Shown here one piece after another: positions 12,401 to 22,970 of a stretch of DNA of 64,000 bases; positions within the stretch are counted from its first letter, which is position 1, and every line of letters starts with the position of its first letter. Both the position numbers and the translations under genes were made by a program. The DNA comes from Primulina eburnea (lineage: Eukaryota > Streptophyta > Magnoliopsida > Lamiales > Gesneriaceae). The stretch covers positions 2,232,001-2,296,000 of the forward strand of contig NC_133116.1 in NCBI RefSeq assembly GCF_022965805.1. Direction: 5' to 3'. Under the pieces are notes generated by a model, which was not told where the DNA came from, searched no databases, and saw nothing but the letters and a program-made list of their open reading frames with translations.

Positions 12401-15400
12401 GTTTTATGTAAACTTGTGTTTATGTGATTCTCTTGATTCTATCTGTTCGCATTTGCTCTAATTGCTGGATACATTGGGATCCAAAATTGATTATACATTG
12501 GCAGATCTTTCCTAACATTTCAATATTTCTCCTTGATTATGTTTGCAGCTAGTAGTTCTCGAACTGTTCCTGCAGAAGATGTAGTTGGTTTTGTTAGTGG
12601 GTTGCTTTCTGAATCCTCGTTTAAACCCTGTAGAACTGCTTTGAAGATGCCTGCTTTGATTTTGGACAAGAAGGAGATGCAGATGTCAAGGTTTATTACA
12701 AGTAATGGTCTGGTGGAAGATCCTTGTGCTGTTGAAAAAGAAAGGTCTATGATCAACACATGGACACATGCAGAGAAAGAGATCTTCATCGACAAGCTTA
12801 CCATCTTTGGGAAAGATTTCAGGAAGATTGCATCTTTTTTGGATCATAAGACAATAGCTGATTGTGTTGAGTTCTACTACAAGAACCACAAATCGGATAG
12901 CTTTGAGAAAGCTAGAAAGAAGCCTGAAGCTGTGAAACGAAGTAAGTCCCAATGTACTACATACTTGGTCGCCTCAGGGAAAAGATGGAATCGTGAGGCA
13001 GTGGCAGCTTCCCTAGACATGCTTGGTGAAGCTTCAGCAATTGCGGCTAATGCCGATGGTATTGAGAACCAGAAAGGTGCTTCTAGATTTTCTTTGGGTG
13101 CATCTAGTGCTTATAAAGCACCTAGGTGTTACGATGATCAATCACAGAGATCGAACAGTCTGGATTTTTATAGGAATGAGAGAGAAGCTGTGGCTGCCGA
13201 TGTATTGGCTGGTATTTGTGGTTCTTTATCATCTGAGGCTATGAGTTCTTGCATCACGAGTTCTTTTGACCCTGGGGATGGATATCAGGATTCAAGGTGC
13301 AAGCGAGTTGGTTTTTCGATGAAGCGGTCTTTCAACACTGAGATTACTCAGATTGTTGATGATGAGTGCTCGGATGAGAGCTGTGGGGAGATGGATCCTA
13401 CTGATTGGACTGATGTTGAGAAATCAATCTTTATTCAGGCTGTGTCAACTTATGGCAAAGATTTTGGAATGATATCACGTTGTGTCAGATCAAAGTCCAG
13501 GGACCAGTGCAAGGTATTCTTTAGTAAGTCCCGGAAGTGTCTTGGTTTGGATCTTATTCTGCCTGGATTTCATAATGCAGTTTCTGGCGACGTTAACGGA
13601 GGTGATAGTGACATCGAAGACGCCAGTGTTGTGGAGACTGGCTCCCATATTTACAATGAGGGATCAGGGGCCAAGACAGAAGAGGACCTTCCATCTCCTG
13701 ACCAAAAGTCAAGTCATATGTCTAATGTTGTATCAGGGACACTGAGTTTGAAGCCTGATTCCAAGAAATGCGAGGAATTAAATGGGTTGGATTCCACCCC
13801 TGATCCCATGGATGCCGAACTTGGTGTGAATAGTTTGTTGTTGGTTAATTCTCAACTGGCTGATAAACCTGTTTCAGGTGTCAATGGACAGAATGGTGTG
13901 ACTGATGTTCCCGTATCTATGAGAGAAATTGGATTAACGGGTGTATCCTCTGTTGAAGAATCATTGCCAGGAGTTGAACAAGCAGATGACCATGCTCTGC
14001 CTAATGGATCAACTGGGGCTGAGAAAAATACTTTGATTGAGATTTCAGACGGGCTTCAGGGTAAAGAGTATGAAGGGTTGGATCTTTTGTTAGCTGAAGA
14101 TGTATCAACCGATCAGAAAGTTGAAGAAAAAGATGCTAATTCCACTGGAGTAAGTTGCACAGATTGGCCAGTGACTCAGATGAAGACTCCATCCGACTCA
14201 CAGCGCACTGAGAGTGCCTCTTGTCCTTCTGTTGATGGGCATTCTTCCATGCAAGTTGATAATGTTTCTGCGTGCCATAAGAAAGCTGTTCTTCGAAGCA
14301 CTACTGAAGACACATCCGATGCCCGCTCCTTGCCGCAGAATGGTCACATAGCATCCTTGAGGTCGTCAACCTTGTTTTCTGTTCCAATTAAATATCAAAA
14401 GCTGTCCTATCATAATGCATTGCCATCCGTTGGTATTAATGGCACCTATGATGACCATTCTCAGAATATTGCTCTGACATGCGATTGCCAGCAGCATGTC
14501 TCAGGTCACTCACTGTCAGATCATGTTGAATCCTCTCGGATTCTCAGAGGATACCCAATTTCTGTGCCAATGCAGAATGAGGAGGTAAACGAGTGTGTAG
14601 GTTGCCAAAAACAAGTCCTGCATCAAAATGCCTCTCGGCCAGATGGAAATTTGCAAACCGGACATCATGCAGAGCCCTTGCTTAAAAAGTGTAATAGTTC
14701 GGGACATAATAGTAAAATGTTTGAAGCTCAACATCCTGTGCATGACCATACCGTAGATCATTCTGGACCCCAGCCCAGTTGCTCATCTGGCTTTGAAAAA
14801 CCATCCGGGAATGGTGATGTCAAATTGTTTGGTAAGATTTTAGTGCCCTCCCAACAGAAACAAAATTCTCGTAGACAACAAACTGAGGACAATAATTGCC
14901 AGAACCACAAACCAGGTTCTGCCTTACTGGGCCTGAAATTTAATAATGAACAGAATGTCAGCTTTGATTCCTCTCTGTCAAAGTTTGATGATATTCAGGC
15001 AAGAAATTTCAGCTTTTGGGATGGAAACAGGATGAAGACGGGGCTTCCTCCTATACCCGACTCGACCCTTTTATTGACCAAGTATCCTGCAGCATTTAGT
15101 AATTATACCATTCCTGCCGTGAAAATCGAGCATCCACCATTACATGGAATTGTTGCTAGCAATGACCGCCCTATGAATGGTGTCTCTCGTTATTCGACCA
15201 AGGATCTATGTGGCAGCAATGGAATAGCAGATTATCTAAAGTATCAAGAAGGGCAGCAGCCTTTCACCATAAATATGAAAAATCCACAAGCCATACTATT
15301 CCCTGAGATGCAAAGACAGAATGGTTTCCATATCATCCCTGGGATGCAGCAGCAGTCAAGAGGAGTCGTTGAAATGAACATTGGAAGAGGGGTTATTGTT

Positions 15401-15532
15401 GGAGGCCAGTGTTCCACCGTCTCGGACCCTGTTGCTGCCATCAAAATGCACTATGCGAAAAACGAGCAGTTCAGTTTGCAAGCTGGAAGCATCATCAAAG
15501 ACGATGATACATGGAGAAGTAAAGGGATGTAG
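6465..15532 (+). CDS. PWR: POWERDRESS-like SANT-domain (NCoR/SMRT-type) co-repressor protein, 4 coding exons
   Basis: Nuclear double-SANT protein resembling Arabidopsis POWERDRESS. In the family, PWR partners histone deacetylase HDA9 in H3 deacetylation and affects flowering, floral determinacy and senescence. Exons: 6465-6702, 7228-8160, 8952-10064 and 12549-15532 (238+933+1113+2984 nt), all joined in phase 1, giving 1755 aa. The N-terminus is Gly/His/Gln-rich with a Q7 run. Conserved blocks include VSFSQKEWKATSWE, SSRKKPRLGWGEGLAKYEKK (about residues 280-310) and KMPALILDKKE. SANT1 spans about residues 832-876 (TWTHAEKEIFIDKL ... CVEFYYKNHKSD) and SANT2 about 1047-1092 (DWTDVEKSIFIQAV ... 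QCKVFFSKSRKCLGL). The C-terminal third is long and polar, ending DPVAAIKMHYAKNEQ ... WRSKGM. The start was moved from an upstream in-frame TTG to the ATG opening MPPEPYPWDRRDFRKHER. The last few codons appear frameshifted (see findings). Intron 3 is 2.5 kb and carries a Helitron end. Confidence 0.93.
11488..11595 (+). repeat. Partial tandem duplication within SANT gene intron 3
   Basis: CCCATAAGATTTACTGTTT followed by TATCTTCACTATTTTAAAGTC occurs twice. The first copy has about 17 extra bases in the middle. It is a local duplication in non-coding sequence. Confidence 0.75.
12049..12077 (+). mobile_element. Helitron 3' terminus in SANT gene intron 3
   Basis: A perfect 6-bp stem, CACACG-TGTTG-CGTGTG (12049-12065), is followed eight bases later by CTAG (12074-12077) and then T. 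This is the canonical Helitron 3' end: a hairpin roughly 10 nt before CTRR, inserted 5' of T. The AT-rich DNA upstream is probably the element body. Its 5' TC end could not be fixed, so only the terminus is annotated. No helicase coding is present, so any element here is non-autonomous. Confidence 0.65.
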
Positions 15533-16239
15533 GCAGGTAGTCATAGCTGATCTTGAACACCCTCTGCGGCAAAATCTCTTTTTTTTGTCGCGCTGTATTA
15601 TAGTTTTGTGAACAGTTGCAGAATCCAACTTTTATTTGGTAGTTTTGGTTAGAAACACTCTAGATGTAATATTTCAGAAAAGCTATGTATTTGTTGTATT
15701 TGATGGAAATACAGAAATAATCTGTCAAAAGTTTGGGGAGAGTGGGATGTTGTGTTGTGATGCTATAATTTATGGCGATTTCCTGTTGACTTGTGTTATT
15801 TTGTCGTTTGTAAACAAATTGAGAGGTGGAAGTGCCGAGTTAAATGCGCTTCTCCCTGGAACGAGTAAATAACTTCACAGTTGTGCAGATCTGTCGTTCG
15901 TTTGTCCCATTCTTGAAGTTTTCCTGTGCATTCATCACCTGAATTTTAGTCATACGATAGGGGTCTTTTAGACTTTATGGATGCTTAACTTCACAATTGT
16001 GCATGATCCTTTTCCAAATTTTTTTCGCTCCCCACAAAATTTTAGGTGAAATGTCTGGAATTCATATTCTCACAAGTTCCCACGAGTTTTCTATGTGAGG
16101 AGATCCTCTGGATCTTTGTTCATTTCATTTTTTTTCATCCGTAAATAAAATAAATAGATAAAAAAAAGTATAATACAGGATGATACCGGTTGTATCCGGG
16201 CAAATCATAAAGCAATACAATCATCAACATCATTAGCAA

Positions 16240-16600
16240 TAACATAATCAGCAAAAACTCAATGCAAAGAACCTGGAAACGAGGAGACAAAAGTCGAGAG
16301 CTAAATCCAGAAAACCGGCGTCAACGCGACACAAACACTTCAATTCTGTGGGAAGAAGCAAAGCATCCACTTGTATGCAGGTATTAATCATACTAAGCTG
16401 ACGATAATCACGATGGAAGGCAGCCCCCACCGTGGTCATCGAATGAAACATATGAAGCCAATATTTAACTTTACCCCGTAACTGCTTACTAAATTGCACT
16501 GAAAGAAGATGTGATCGATCAAGAGTTTCCAAGCAGGAAGTGGAACACAACACAATTCTTGTCATCAACAAAAAGAAGCCTGCTTTTGCTCAGTCTCTGT
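16240..16600 (-). pseudogene. Degenerate LINE reverse-transcriptase tail (zf-RVT-like) fragment
   Basis: Read on the minus strand, two overlapping frames give VLCSTSCLETLD and then LIDHIFFQC, joined across a one-base shift. Together they resemble the C-x(3)-C ... ETxDHxFFxC zinc-finger-like motif that follows reverse transcriptase in plant LINEs. The following frame reads LRGKVKYWLHMFHSM. No reverse-transcriptase catalytic motif lies nearby. This is a short, broken relic and the call rests mainly on that one motif. Confidence 0.4.
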
Positions 16601-17097
16601 CACTATTTTCCCTTTCTATCTGAAGTTTGCTCCTCCAAGCTCTTTTGGATAGCGTTTTTTTTAAGCATTTGCAAAACTACTCTACTTTTTTTTTTAAAAC
16701 CGATAATATCCCAAATTAAACCCAATATCCAAGAAATAATTTAGCGATAAAAACACAATCTTGCTATTTTAAACAAAAGTGGTTGGCTTGAAATAAATAG
16801 AGGTTAGCCACCAATTTGTCGATGCAACACATTCCATTTAAATTCAATGAATTATTGGAACAATTATTTATGGCTGCCGATTTGTTAATTTGTGTCCTTT
16901 TTATTATAATTATTTAATTCCTTTGTTTTTCCTCTGTTTCCATTCTAATCAAACAAGATACCGGTCCAAAAATAGACACTGTTTTTTTTACCTATTAAAT
17001 ATCCAACTCCTCACCTACTAATTCGATATGATATTTCAATGAGGTGAAGCATGTTCATGTTTTAGGTTATGCTATGATGTCTTAATGATTAAATCAA

Positions 17098-17130
<33 letters not shown>
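17098..17130. repeat. (ATT)n microsatellite
   Basis: Eleven ATT/TTA units in the spacer just before the large inverted-repeat element. Confidence 0.9.
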
Positions 17131-17131
<1 letters not shown>

Positions 17132-17567
17132 AGAGATATCGTAATTTGATTTATGAACTATTTATAATGTGGTTAGTTGATACATGTTGAACGTAAGTTG
17201 GGTTTTTTTTTAAAAATAACATAATTTTAAAAAAATCAAAAATAATATAAAAAAAAAATATTTTCAAAACTACGGCAATCCGCGCTCGACAGAATATATA
17301 TCAAAACCATCGGTAAAATTGAATCAGCGAAGGTTTAAACACCGTCGCTTATTTTTTAACCGTCGCTAAATGCCAAAATACTGTGCATAATTTTTCAACA
17401 GCGTGCACTTGTACGCCGCGGATAATCTTGAACTTTCAACGGCTTGCCACTTTGGAGCGTGCAATGTACGCTGCGGAAAGAGAATTTGCGCGCTGCAAAA
17501 AGTCATTTTGTTGTAGTGAAGATAGAGAAAAAAACAGACAATAATTTCATCAAAAAAAAAAAGTTTT

Positions 17568-17840
17568 TCATGGCTTATCAAGCAAAAGAGGCTGCGCATG
17601 TGATAATGCCAATCTTGAAACGATCATGGAACCAAAATTGGTGTTTCCTGGGACTGTGGAGATGTCGTAAGACTGGGATATCTCAATTGAATGTTGTTCA
17701 TTTTCCTCAACATCATTCTGTGGTTGAATGTCATGTACAATATGCTGCGGACCAACATTAAGCGAATTTGTAAAACTGTGTATGTTCGACCAAGACGGAG
17801 TCTGAAAATCCTGTTGATCAAACAAACCAAAGTCGCTCAT
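17568..17840 (-). other. 90-codon open frame in the centre of the inverted-repeat element
   Basis: An ATG-initiated frame begins MSDFGLFDQQDFQTPSWSN and contains an acidic, Asn/Gln-rich stretch (HDIQPQNDVEENEQHS). I do not recognise the family. Composition is more protein-like than most chance frames in this AT-rich region. It occupies most of the segment between the two inverted arms, so it might be captured host sequence or a transposase remnant. There is no evidence that it is expressed. Confidence 0.2.
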
Positions 17841-17856
17841 CCATGAATCAGTCCGC

Positions 17857-17974
17857 GCTTCGTAAGCACGGACGCTGATCCACGTAAGCGACGGAATATT
17901 TTAGCGACGGAATATTTATCAAAACTGTTTCGTAAACACGGACGCTGGTCCACGTAAACGACGGAATATGTCAG
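17857..17974. repeat. Two ~46-bp direct repeats inside the element centre
   Basis: CTTCGTAAGCACGGACGCTG...CCACGTAAGCGACGGAATAT (from about 17858) recurs from about 17927 as TTTCGTAAACACGGACGCTG...CCACGTAAACGACGGAATAT. The GCGACGG core matches the motif in the arms, so the centre is also transposon-derived on this side. Confidence 0.75.
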
Positions 17975-19167
17975 TCATCCATGTTTTTTCCTAGATATTC
18001 ACTACAACAAAAATGACTTTTCGCAGCGAGCAAATTCTCTTTCCGCAACGTACATTGCACGCTACAAAGTTGCAAGCCGTTGAAAGTTCAAGATTATCCG
18101 CGGCGTACATGTGCACCCTGTTGATAGAATTATGCGCAGTATTTTGGCATTTAGCGACGGTTTTTTAACAGTCGCTAAAATTTTAACCGTCGCTGATTCA
18201 AATACAGCGACGGTTTAATTCAATTTGTGCGACGGTTTTAAAACCCTTCGCTATGTTAATTTTAACGGCGGTTTAGATATATGTTCTGTCGCTAAAATAT
18301 TTTGCCGTAGTATTGAAAATGTTTTTTTTACATTATTTTTGAATTTTTTTTAAAAAAAATTACATAAATTTAAAAAAAAAACCCACTTAAGTTGATTTGA
18401 ATTTTAATCCACTTATGGATTAATTTATCACAAAAAAACTTTAATAAGATCGTGTCGTGGGTCGATTTTTGGAGATGAATTTGTCTGACCAAACCCATGA
18501 AAACATTATTTTTTCTGCTAAAAATATTTTTTTTTCTTATTCATTATAAATAGACTTGTTTCACTAATATAGATTAAGTGAAAAAATTTACTCTTATTTT
18601 ATTAGCACACTGGGGTAGTTATTTTTCAAGCATAATCACTTGATGACCACAAATTTATTTAATTTTTTTTAAATAGCTTGATATATATTTTTTCAAATAA
18701 TATCGACAAATAAATTATTCTATAATGCACATATATATCAAATTATATATTAGATAAGGTTTTTAGATAGAAAAGTCATGTGGTCAAGGATTTTATGGTT
18801 TTTTCCTCAATAAGTATAAATACCATCGAATATTTTCTTCATGCATGTCAAGTGAGAAGTCTTTTGGTTTAGAAGGTTTCCTAATCCAATGGGGTGCAAA
18901 TTTGGGCCGATTTCATGCATATTTTACCACCTTCTTTGTTCACATATTTTCGTGGGCAGTCTTTCTTATTATTAATAATAATAATACATGTAAGGGATAG
19001 GGGGAAAAGAAACGGAAAACGACGTCTTTTTATACCTAATACATATCCAATTCCTCACTTACTTGATTATGATATTTCAATCCTATCATGTTTTTTATGA
19101 GACGATATGATTAGTCTGTATTTTGAGACTAGTTAATCTTATTCATATTTACAATAAAGGCAAAAAC

Positions 19168-19340
19168 TTGTGTGAGACGGTCTCACGGGTATTATTTGTG
19201 AGACGGATCTCTTATTTGGGTCACCCATGAAAAAGTATCACTTTTTATGCTAAGAGTATTACTTTTTATTGTGAATATGGGTAGGGTTGACCCGTCTCAC
19301 AGATTATGATCCGTGAGACGGTCTCACATGAGACTCACTC
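19168..19340 (+). mobile_element. GAGACGGTCTC-palindrome dispersed element, copy 1
   Basis: The best-preserved copy of a short repeat family found throughout the window. It runs from TGTGAGACGGTCTCACGGG, through GTGAGACGGATCTCTTATTTG, GGTCACCCATGAAAAAGTAT, TTTTATGCTAAGAGTATTAC, a Tx5ATTGTGAATA block and GGTTGACCCGTCTCACAGAT, to a closing GTGAGACGGTCTCACATGAG. Both ends carry a GTGAGAC-GTCTCAC palindrome and the halves are partly inverted copies, so the whole can fold back. It has no coding capacity. This copy is defined as the forward orientation. Confidence 0.8.
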
Positions 19341-20135
19341 TACAATAAAAGTAAACTTTTTAACATAAAAAGTAAGTTAGTGATCTAAACAGAATATATG
19401 TTTCACAAAATTAATCTGTATAACCGTCCCACAATATTTTTTGTGATTCAATAACATGCAGGTTCACGTTGTTTTAGGTTATAAGATAATGTTTTCCAAT
19501 ATTGAATTAAATATAATATGCGGAGTCAACTGATCAAGCTGTTTTCCAGGATTCTTGATATCTTAACCGCATCACAATTCACAACTACTCTTAATTGTCC
19601 ATTTTTTTATACTTTGTAAGCAATAAACGTTTTTCGGTGCCTCACGGACAACCGATTCAACCAATATCGTGCGTTCTTGAATCATATAACATCGATTAAG
19701 TATATACAGATTGATAAGAAAAAAACGATGCTCTCCACCAATCATTCGTGTGGACATTTGGACAGAAATGTGGTCAGAAATGTGACGCAAATGGGACCAA
19801 GTTATTCACCTTTCGTCAAAATGTTACAGTTAATGCATATTTTAAATTGTGTAGTAAATCAAATGCCAGGATTAAGGTAGCCCAAATTGTACAGTTACAG
19901 CGTGAGTAATGCCTTCTTACACCAAGACAAACAAATGAACCACATAATATTTTCCTCACAATTGACACGGAATCTCAGTGTCATAATACAAGTACAAGAA
20001 ATCTCATCTCCCTTATTTCACAGGGTCCGGTAGTTATATTCATTTATTTATACAAAAGAAACAAATTTCGCGACACAAGAAACACATGGCTCTATCCGAA
20101 AACAATGAAGAACAAGAGCCAACACAATGACCCCA

Positions 20136-21613
20136 TCAGCAAAAAACGTCTGCCGACGATGGGGGAGCTTCAATAGAATTATGTTTCCAATCAATGATTT
20201 CACCACAGTATCCACCTCTAACTCCACCAACAGCCAATTGAGTCGGCCCACTGCTAGAAGATTCAAGAACTGCCAGCTTCCTGGCAGCAACCGATTTCAG
20301 ACGGAGCCTTTCTGCCCTCGAACCAATCACCTGCCCTAAAATGGAAGCAGCAATGGTAAAAGCCATTGCTGCTTTAGGCATCAAGATGGATTTCCGGAGA
20401 ATACCTATGAACGGTACGGCAGCATGAACAGCAGCAAACCAAGAAGGTGAAAACTTTTCGGTGTGTTCTCTCCATATTCCTAATGGTACATTTGCTGCCA
20501 TACCCAAAATGCCAACAACAAGTACTTTTGTGGGTAGCGGTTGAGGTCGAAGGTTTTTGGCAAAGGCTGTTTTTGCTATAGCACTCCTGGCAGCGACCAC
20601 AGCTGGAGGACACCTATACTTCATGCCAGCCGGGGGTTTAAAGACCTTTGCTACAAGAGGAAGGACATGACTCACTGCCCGATACGACTTTGCAATGGGG
20701 CAGTTCCCGTTCTGTAGCCATTCATTGCCCATGGCTTCGTGTTCTGATTTCGTTCCCTACAAGCAAACAGGACTGTCAAGATAACTTGGAAACATATAAA
20801 TAATAGGATCCTCAGTATGCAAATTTTCAACGACATATTAGTGATGGGACAGACAAGTAACCATTATGTTTTTATTGTTAGTATTCTGATTTCTGACATG
20901 CCATGCAAGTGTTTCAAGACTGTTCAGGTTTATTAAATAAATTACCACCACTTCAAATCTGTGTCAGTTACATAAAAGATAATTTTTCGGTCATAAATGT
21001 CAATACAAAGCTTTTTCGTCAAGACTCAAAAGTACTAAAAAATAAATAGAAACTGAGTAGTCTACTACCTTTGAGGACTCATTTTTCGAGGAACTCGATT
21101 TCTTGCTTTCTTTCTTCCACTTCTTGGAAAATGCATCAAACCCAAAAGGTCCTCCAGGACCAAAGGCTGAGAGACTAATGGTGGCTGCTTTTGCTCCCAA
21201 TGGATTGAAATGAATGGGAGATGATTCGGATGGACACTTCTCAGTACGAATGAATGATCTCTCAGAAAGAGGAACAACACCATTCTGCCCATGGAAAAGC
21301 CTAAATGCCATATCAAAGTTGGGACCATCCTCAAATATGGGACCTTTTCCATCTCGCAACTGAAGGTCCAAGTTATAGAGATTGTCAGCTTAATTTTGCT
21401 CATATATGAATAAGCATGATAAGGATCATCTAAATAGAATGTGGTAACATGGAAATGAAAAAGAGATGGATGGATTACCGGTATAGGGAGAGCCATAGGC
21501 ATTGAGAAGGAAAAGTTCGTTGGCTCATTAATATTTCGCAAAAATGGACACTTATTGATGTCCTGGTTGAAAGATGAGGATCCCCCATTCAAGTTTCCGA
21601 AGACAAAATCCAT
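20136..21613 (-). CDS. Uncharacterised plant membrane protein with three hydrophobic segments (3 coding exons)
   Basis: Coding exons on the minus strand are 21613-21479, 21359-21069 and 20756-20136 (135+291+621 nt, all phase 0), giving 348 aa. Junctions are ATACCG/GTAATC, CTTCAG/TTGCG, TCAAAG/GTAGTA and TTGTAG/GGAACG. The N-terminus holds a striking block, KCPFLRNINEPTNFSF (residues 21-36). It is followed by GPIFEDGPNFDMAFRLFHG and a Ser/Lys-rich stretch. Hydrophobic segments near VLVVGILGMAANVPLGIW, WFAAVHAAVPFIGIL and AAMAFTIAASILGQVIG suggest an integral membrane protein. I recall Arabidopsis proteins of unknown function with the same N-terminal block, but I can name no function and propose none. 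The internal ATG of exon 3 is not the start, because the frame continues upstream through GTKSEHEA to the splice acceptor. Confidence 0.85.
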
Positions 21614-22970
21614 TCTATCAATGTAAAATTACCTGCAGAAGAGAGAAAAGGGAAGGAGAAAACAATTCATAACCATGGTGTAAGAATATATTAATCAAAA
21701 GAAGCATCACCGAGAACAGTGACAAATATTAACATTAATTAGTAGCTAACTTCCAACTTTTAATGGAGTAAGAAGACTTATCCTTAACTAAATCTAACGA
21801 AAGAGAACTGAAATTAACGTGTTAAATTTGTATCCAATTCAAGCACCTTTCAAAGGACAACCTATTAAAGAAAGATAATTGACCTTGTGTCATCCTTTAT
21901 CTGAAGCGGTGACATAAAACTAGCAAGAAAGAACCATATCGCAAACACCAGTGTGCAACATCAGATCAAAGGATCTTTTCGAAACAAAAAGACATGGAAC
22001 AGAAAAGGCCACGAACTTGAGAAAACCCGAGGTCAAACAATAATTCCACAGAATCAACAATAATTCCACAGAATCACTAAGGTACAAAACCAATAAACAA
22101 ATCATCAAGCTTGATAATTACATAGCTACAAAATGCTTGATTGACTGTCACAACTAACTCGTTACAACATGCAACAAAATTCAGATACACCTTTAAATAT
22201 CCTTTGATTTTTTAAAAAAAAACCTTTCCTTTAACCTGTTGTTTTTAGATTTTCAAACATATAAAAACCCCCCATTTAAAAAAAAAGAAAGATATAACAC
22301 AAAAGAACACCTCGCCACTTTGGATCTGACCTTTTTCCCATCAGATAGAGAAAATAGACCTTAAAATCACCTATTCTTGCTCAATTCTATAAACCAAGAA
22401 CAATTTGTACATAATATACTGTCTATATAATCTTGGAAAACTCATGGAACCCACCCTTTCTTTAAATTATACCCTTCTTTTAAGTTTCATTTCATAATAA
22501 TAACCAGCAAACTGTTTAACCCACATAAAAAGACAAAAACCCACGGTATCTATACCTTAAATCACAGCACAAAAACCTATATTATATCATCAAACCAAAA
22601 CAAATAATCAAACCCAAACCAACTGATGGAAAATGGCAAACGAGGAGAAAATTCATCATCAGGCCTTACAAACAATTTCTCTGTCACCTTAAACCATCGA
22701 ATTCAAAATCATAAAAAACATCGAAAAAAGCAAAACCCACAAACACATAACATGTAAAAAGCCTAAAAATTAAAACTTTGACGAAAGATGATAATCACCA
22801 ACAAGAAAATGAAAGCATCAAGGAGAAAAACAAAATCAATACCTTCGAAATTCAAAAGACTCAAATCTCATACAGGCAATTATCAGAACTTGGGCAGAGG
22901 GATCTCTAGAGAGAGAAGGGATAAAATAAGATAATGGAGTGTGTTAGGCAAAGGTTTGGGGAGAAAATGT
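21614..22970 (-). other. 5' leader with probable ~1.2-kb leader intron of the membrane-protein gene
   Basis: On the minus strand an acceptor (TTCTGCAG/GTAATTTTAC) lies about 20 nt before the ATG. A donor-like CGAAG/GTATTG lies near 22843, following a purine-rich stretch (GA-rich about 22880-22930) typical of a plant 5' UTR. The interval contains no long open frame. The intron borders are inferred from sequence only. Confidence 0.5.
22036..22075. repeat. Two perfect 20-bp tandem repeats
   Basis: AACAATAATTCCACAGAATC occurs twice head to tail, inside the presumed leader intron. Confidence 0.95.

Larger units (their letters stand above)
15545..17190. other. 3' flank of the SANT gene and intergenic spacer
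   Basis: The first 300-400 nt are probably the SANT gene 3' UTR (T-rich, with AATAAA-like stretches). The rest is spacer containing a LINE fragment and an ATT microsatellite. No intact gene is seen. Confidence 0.5.
17192..18395. mobile_element. Large inverted-repeat (foldback) element with CACTA-like internal ends
   Basis: Two imperfect inverted arms of about 330 and 395 bp (17192-17518 and 18000-18395) flank a 480-bp centre. The outer edges are A/T tracts next to GTTGGGTTT and AAACCCACTT. Further in, ACTACGGCAA pairs with TTGCCGTAGT. The arms then carry many copies of the GCGACGGTTT/AACCGTCGCTAAA motif, the type of subterminal repeat seen in plant CACTA (En/Spm) elements. The inner edges read TTTTGTTGTAGTG (left arm, ends 17518) and CACTACAACAAAA (right arm, starts 18000), that is, CACTA termini facing the centre. 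It may be two CACTA-derived MITEs inserted in opposite orientation, or one long-TIR foldback transposon. No transposase is recognisable. Confidence 0.65.

Noticed and set aside
12533..12548. MIMFA as an independent start for the SANT-domain exon
   Set aside because: These codons are the intron end (TTTGCAG). The phase-1 join to 10064 restores the family protein.
15636..15872. 78-codon frame after the SANT gene
   Set aside because: It lies in the probable 3' UTR and has no family resemblance.
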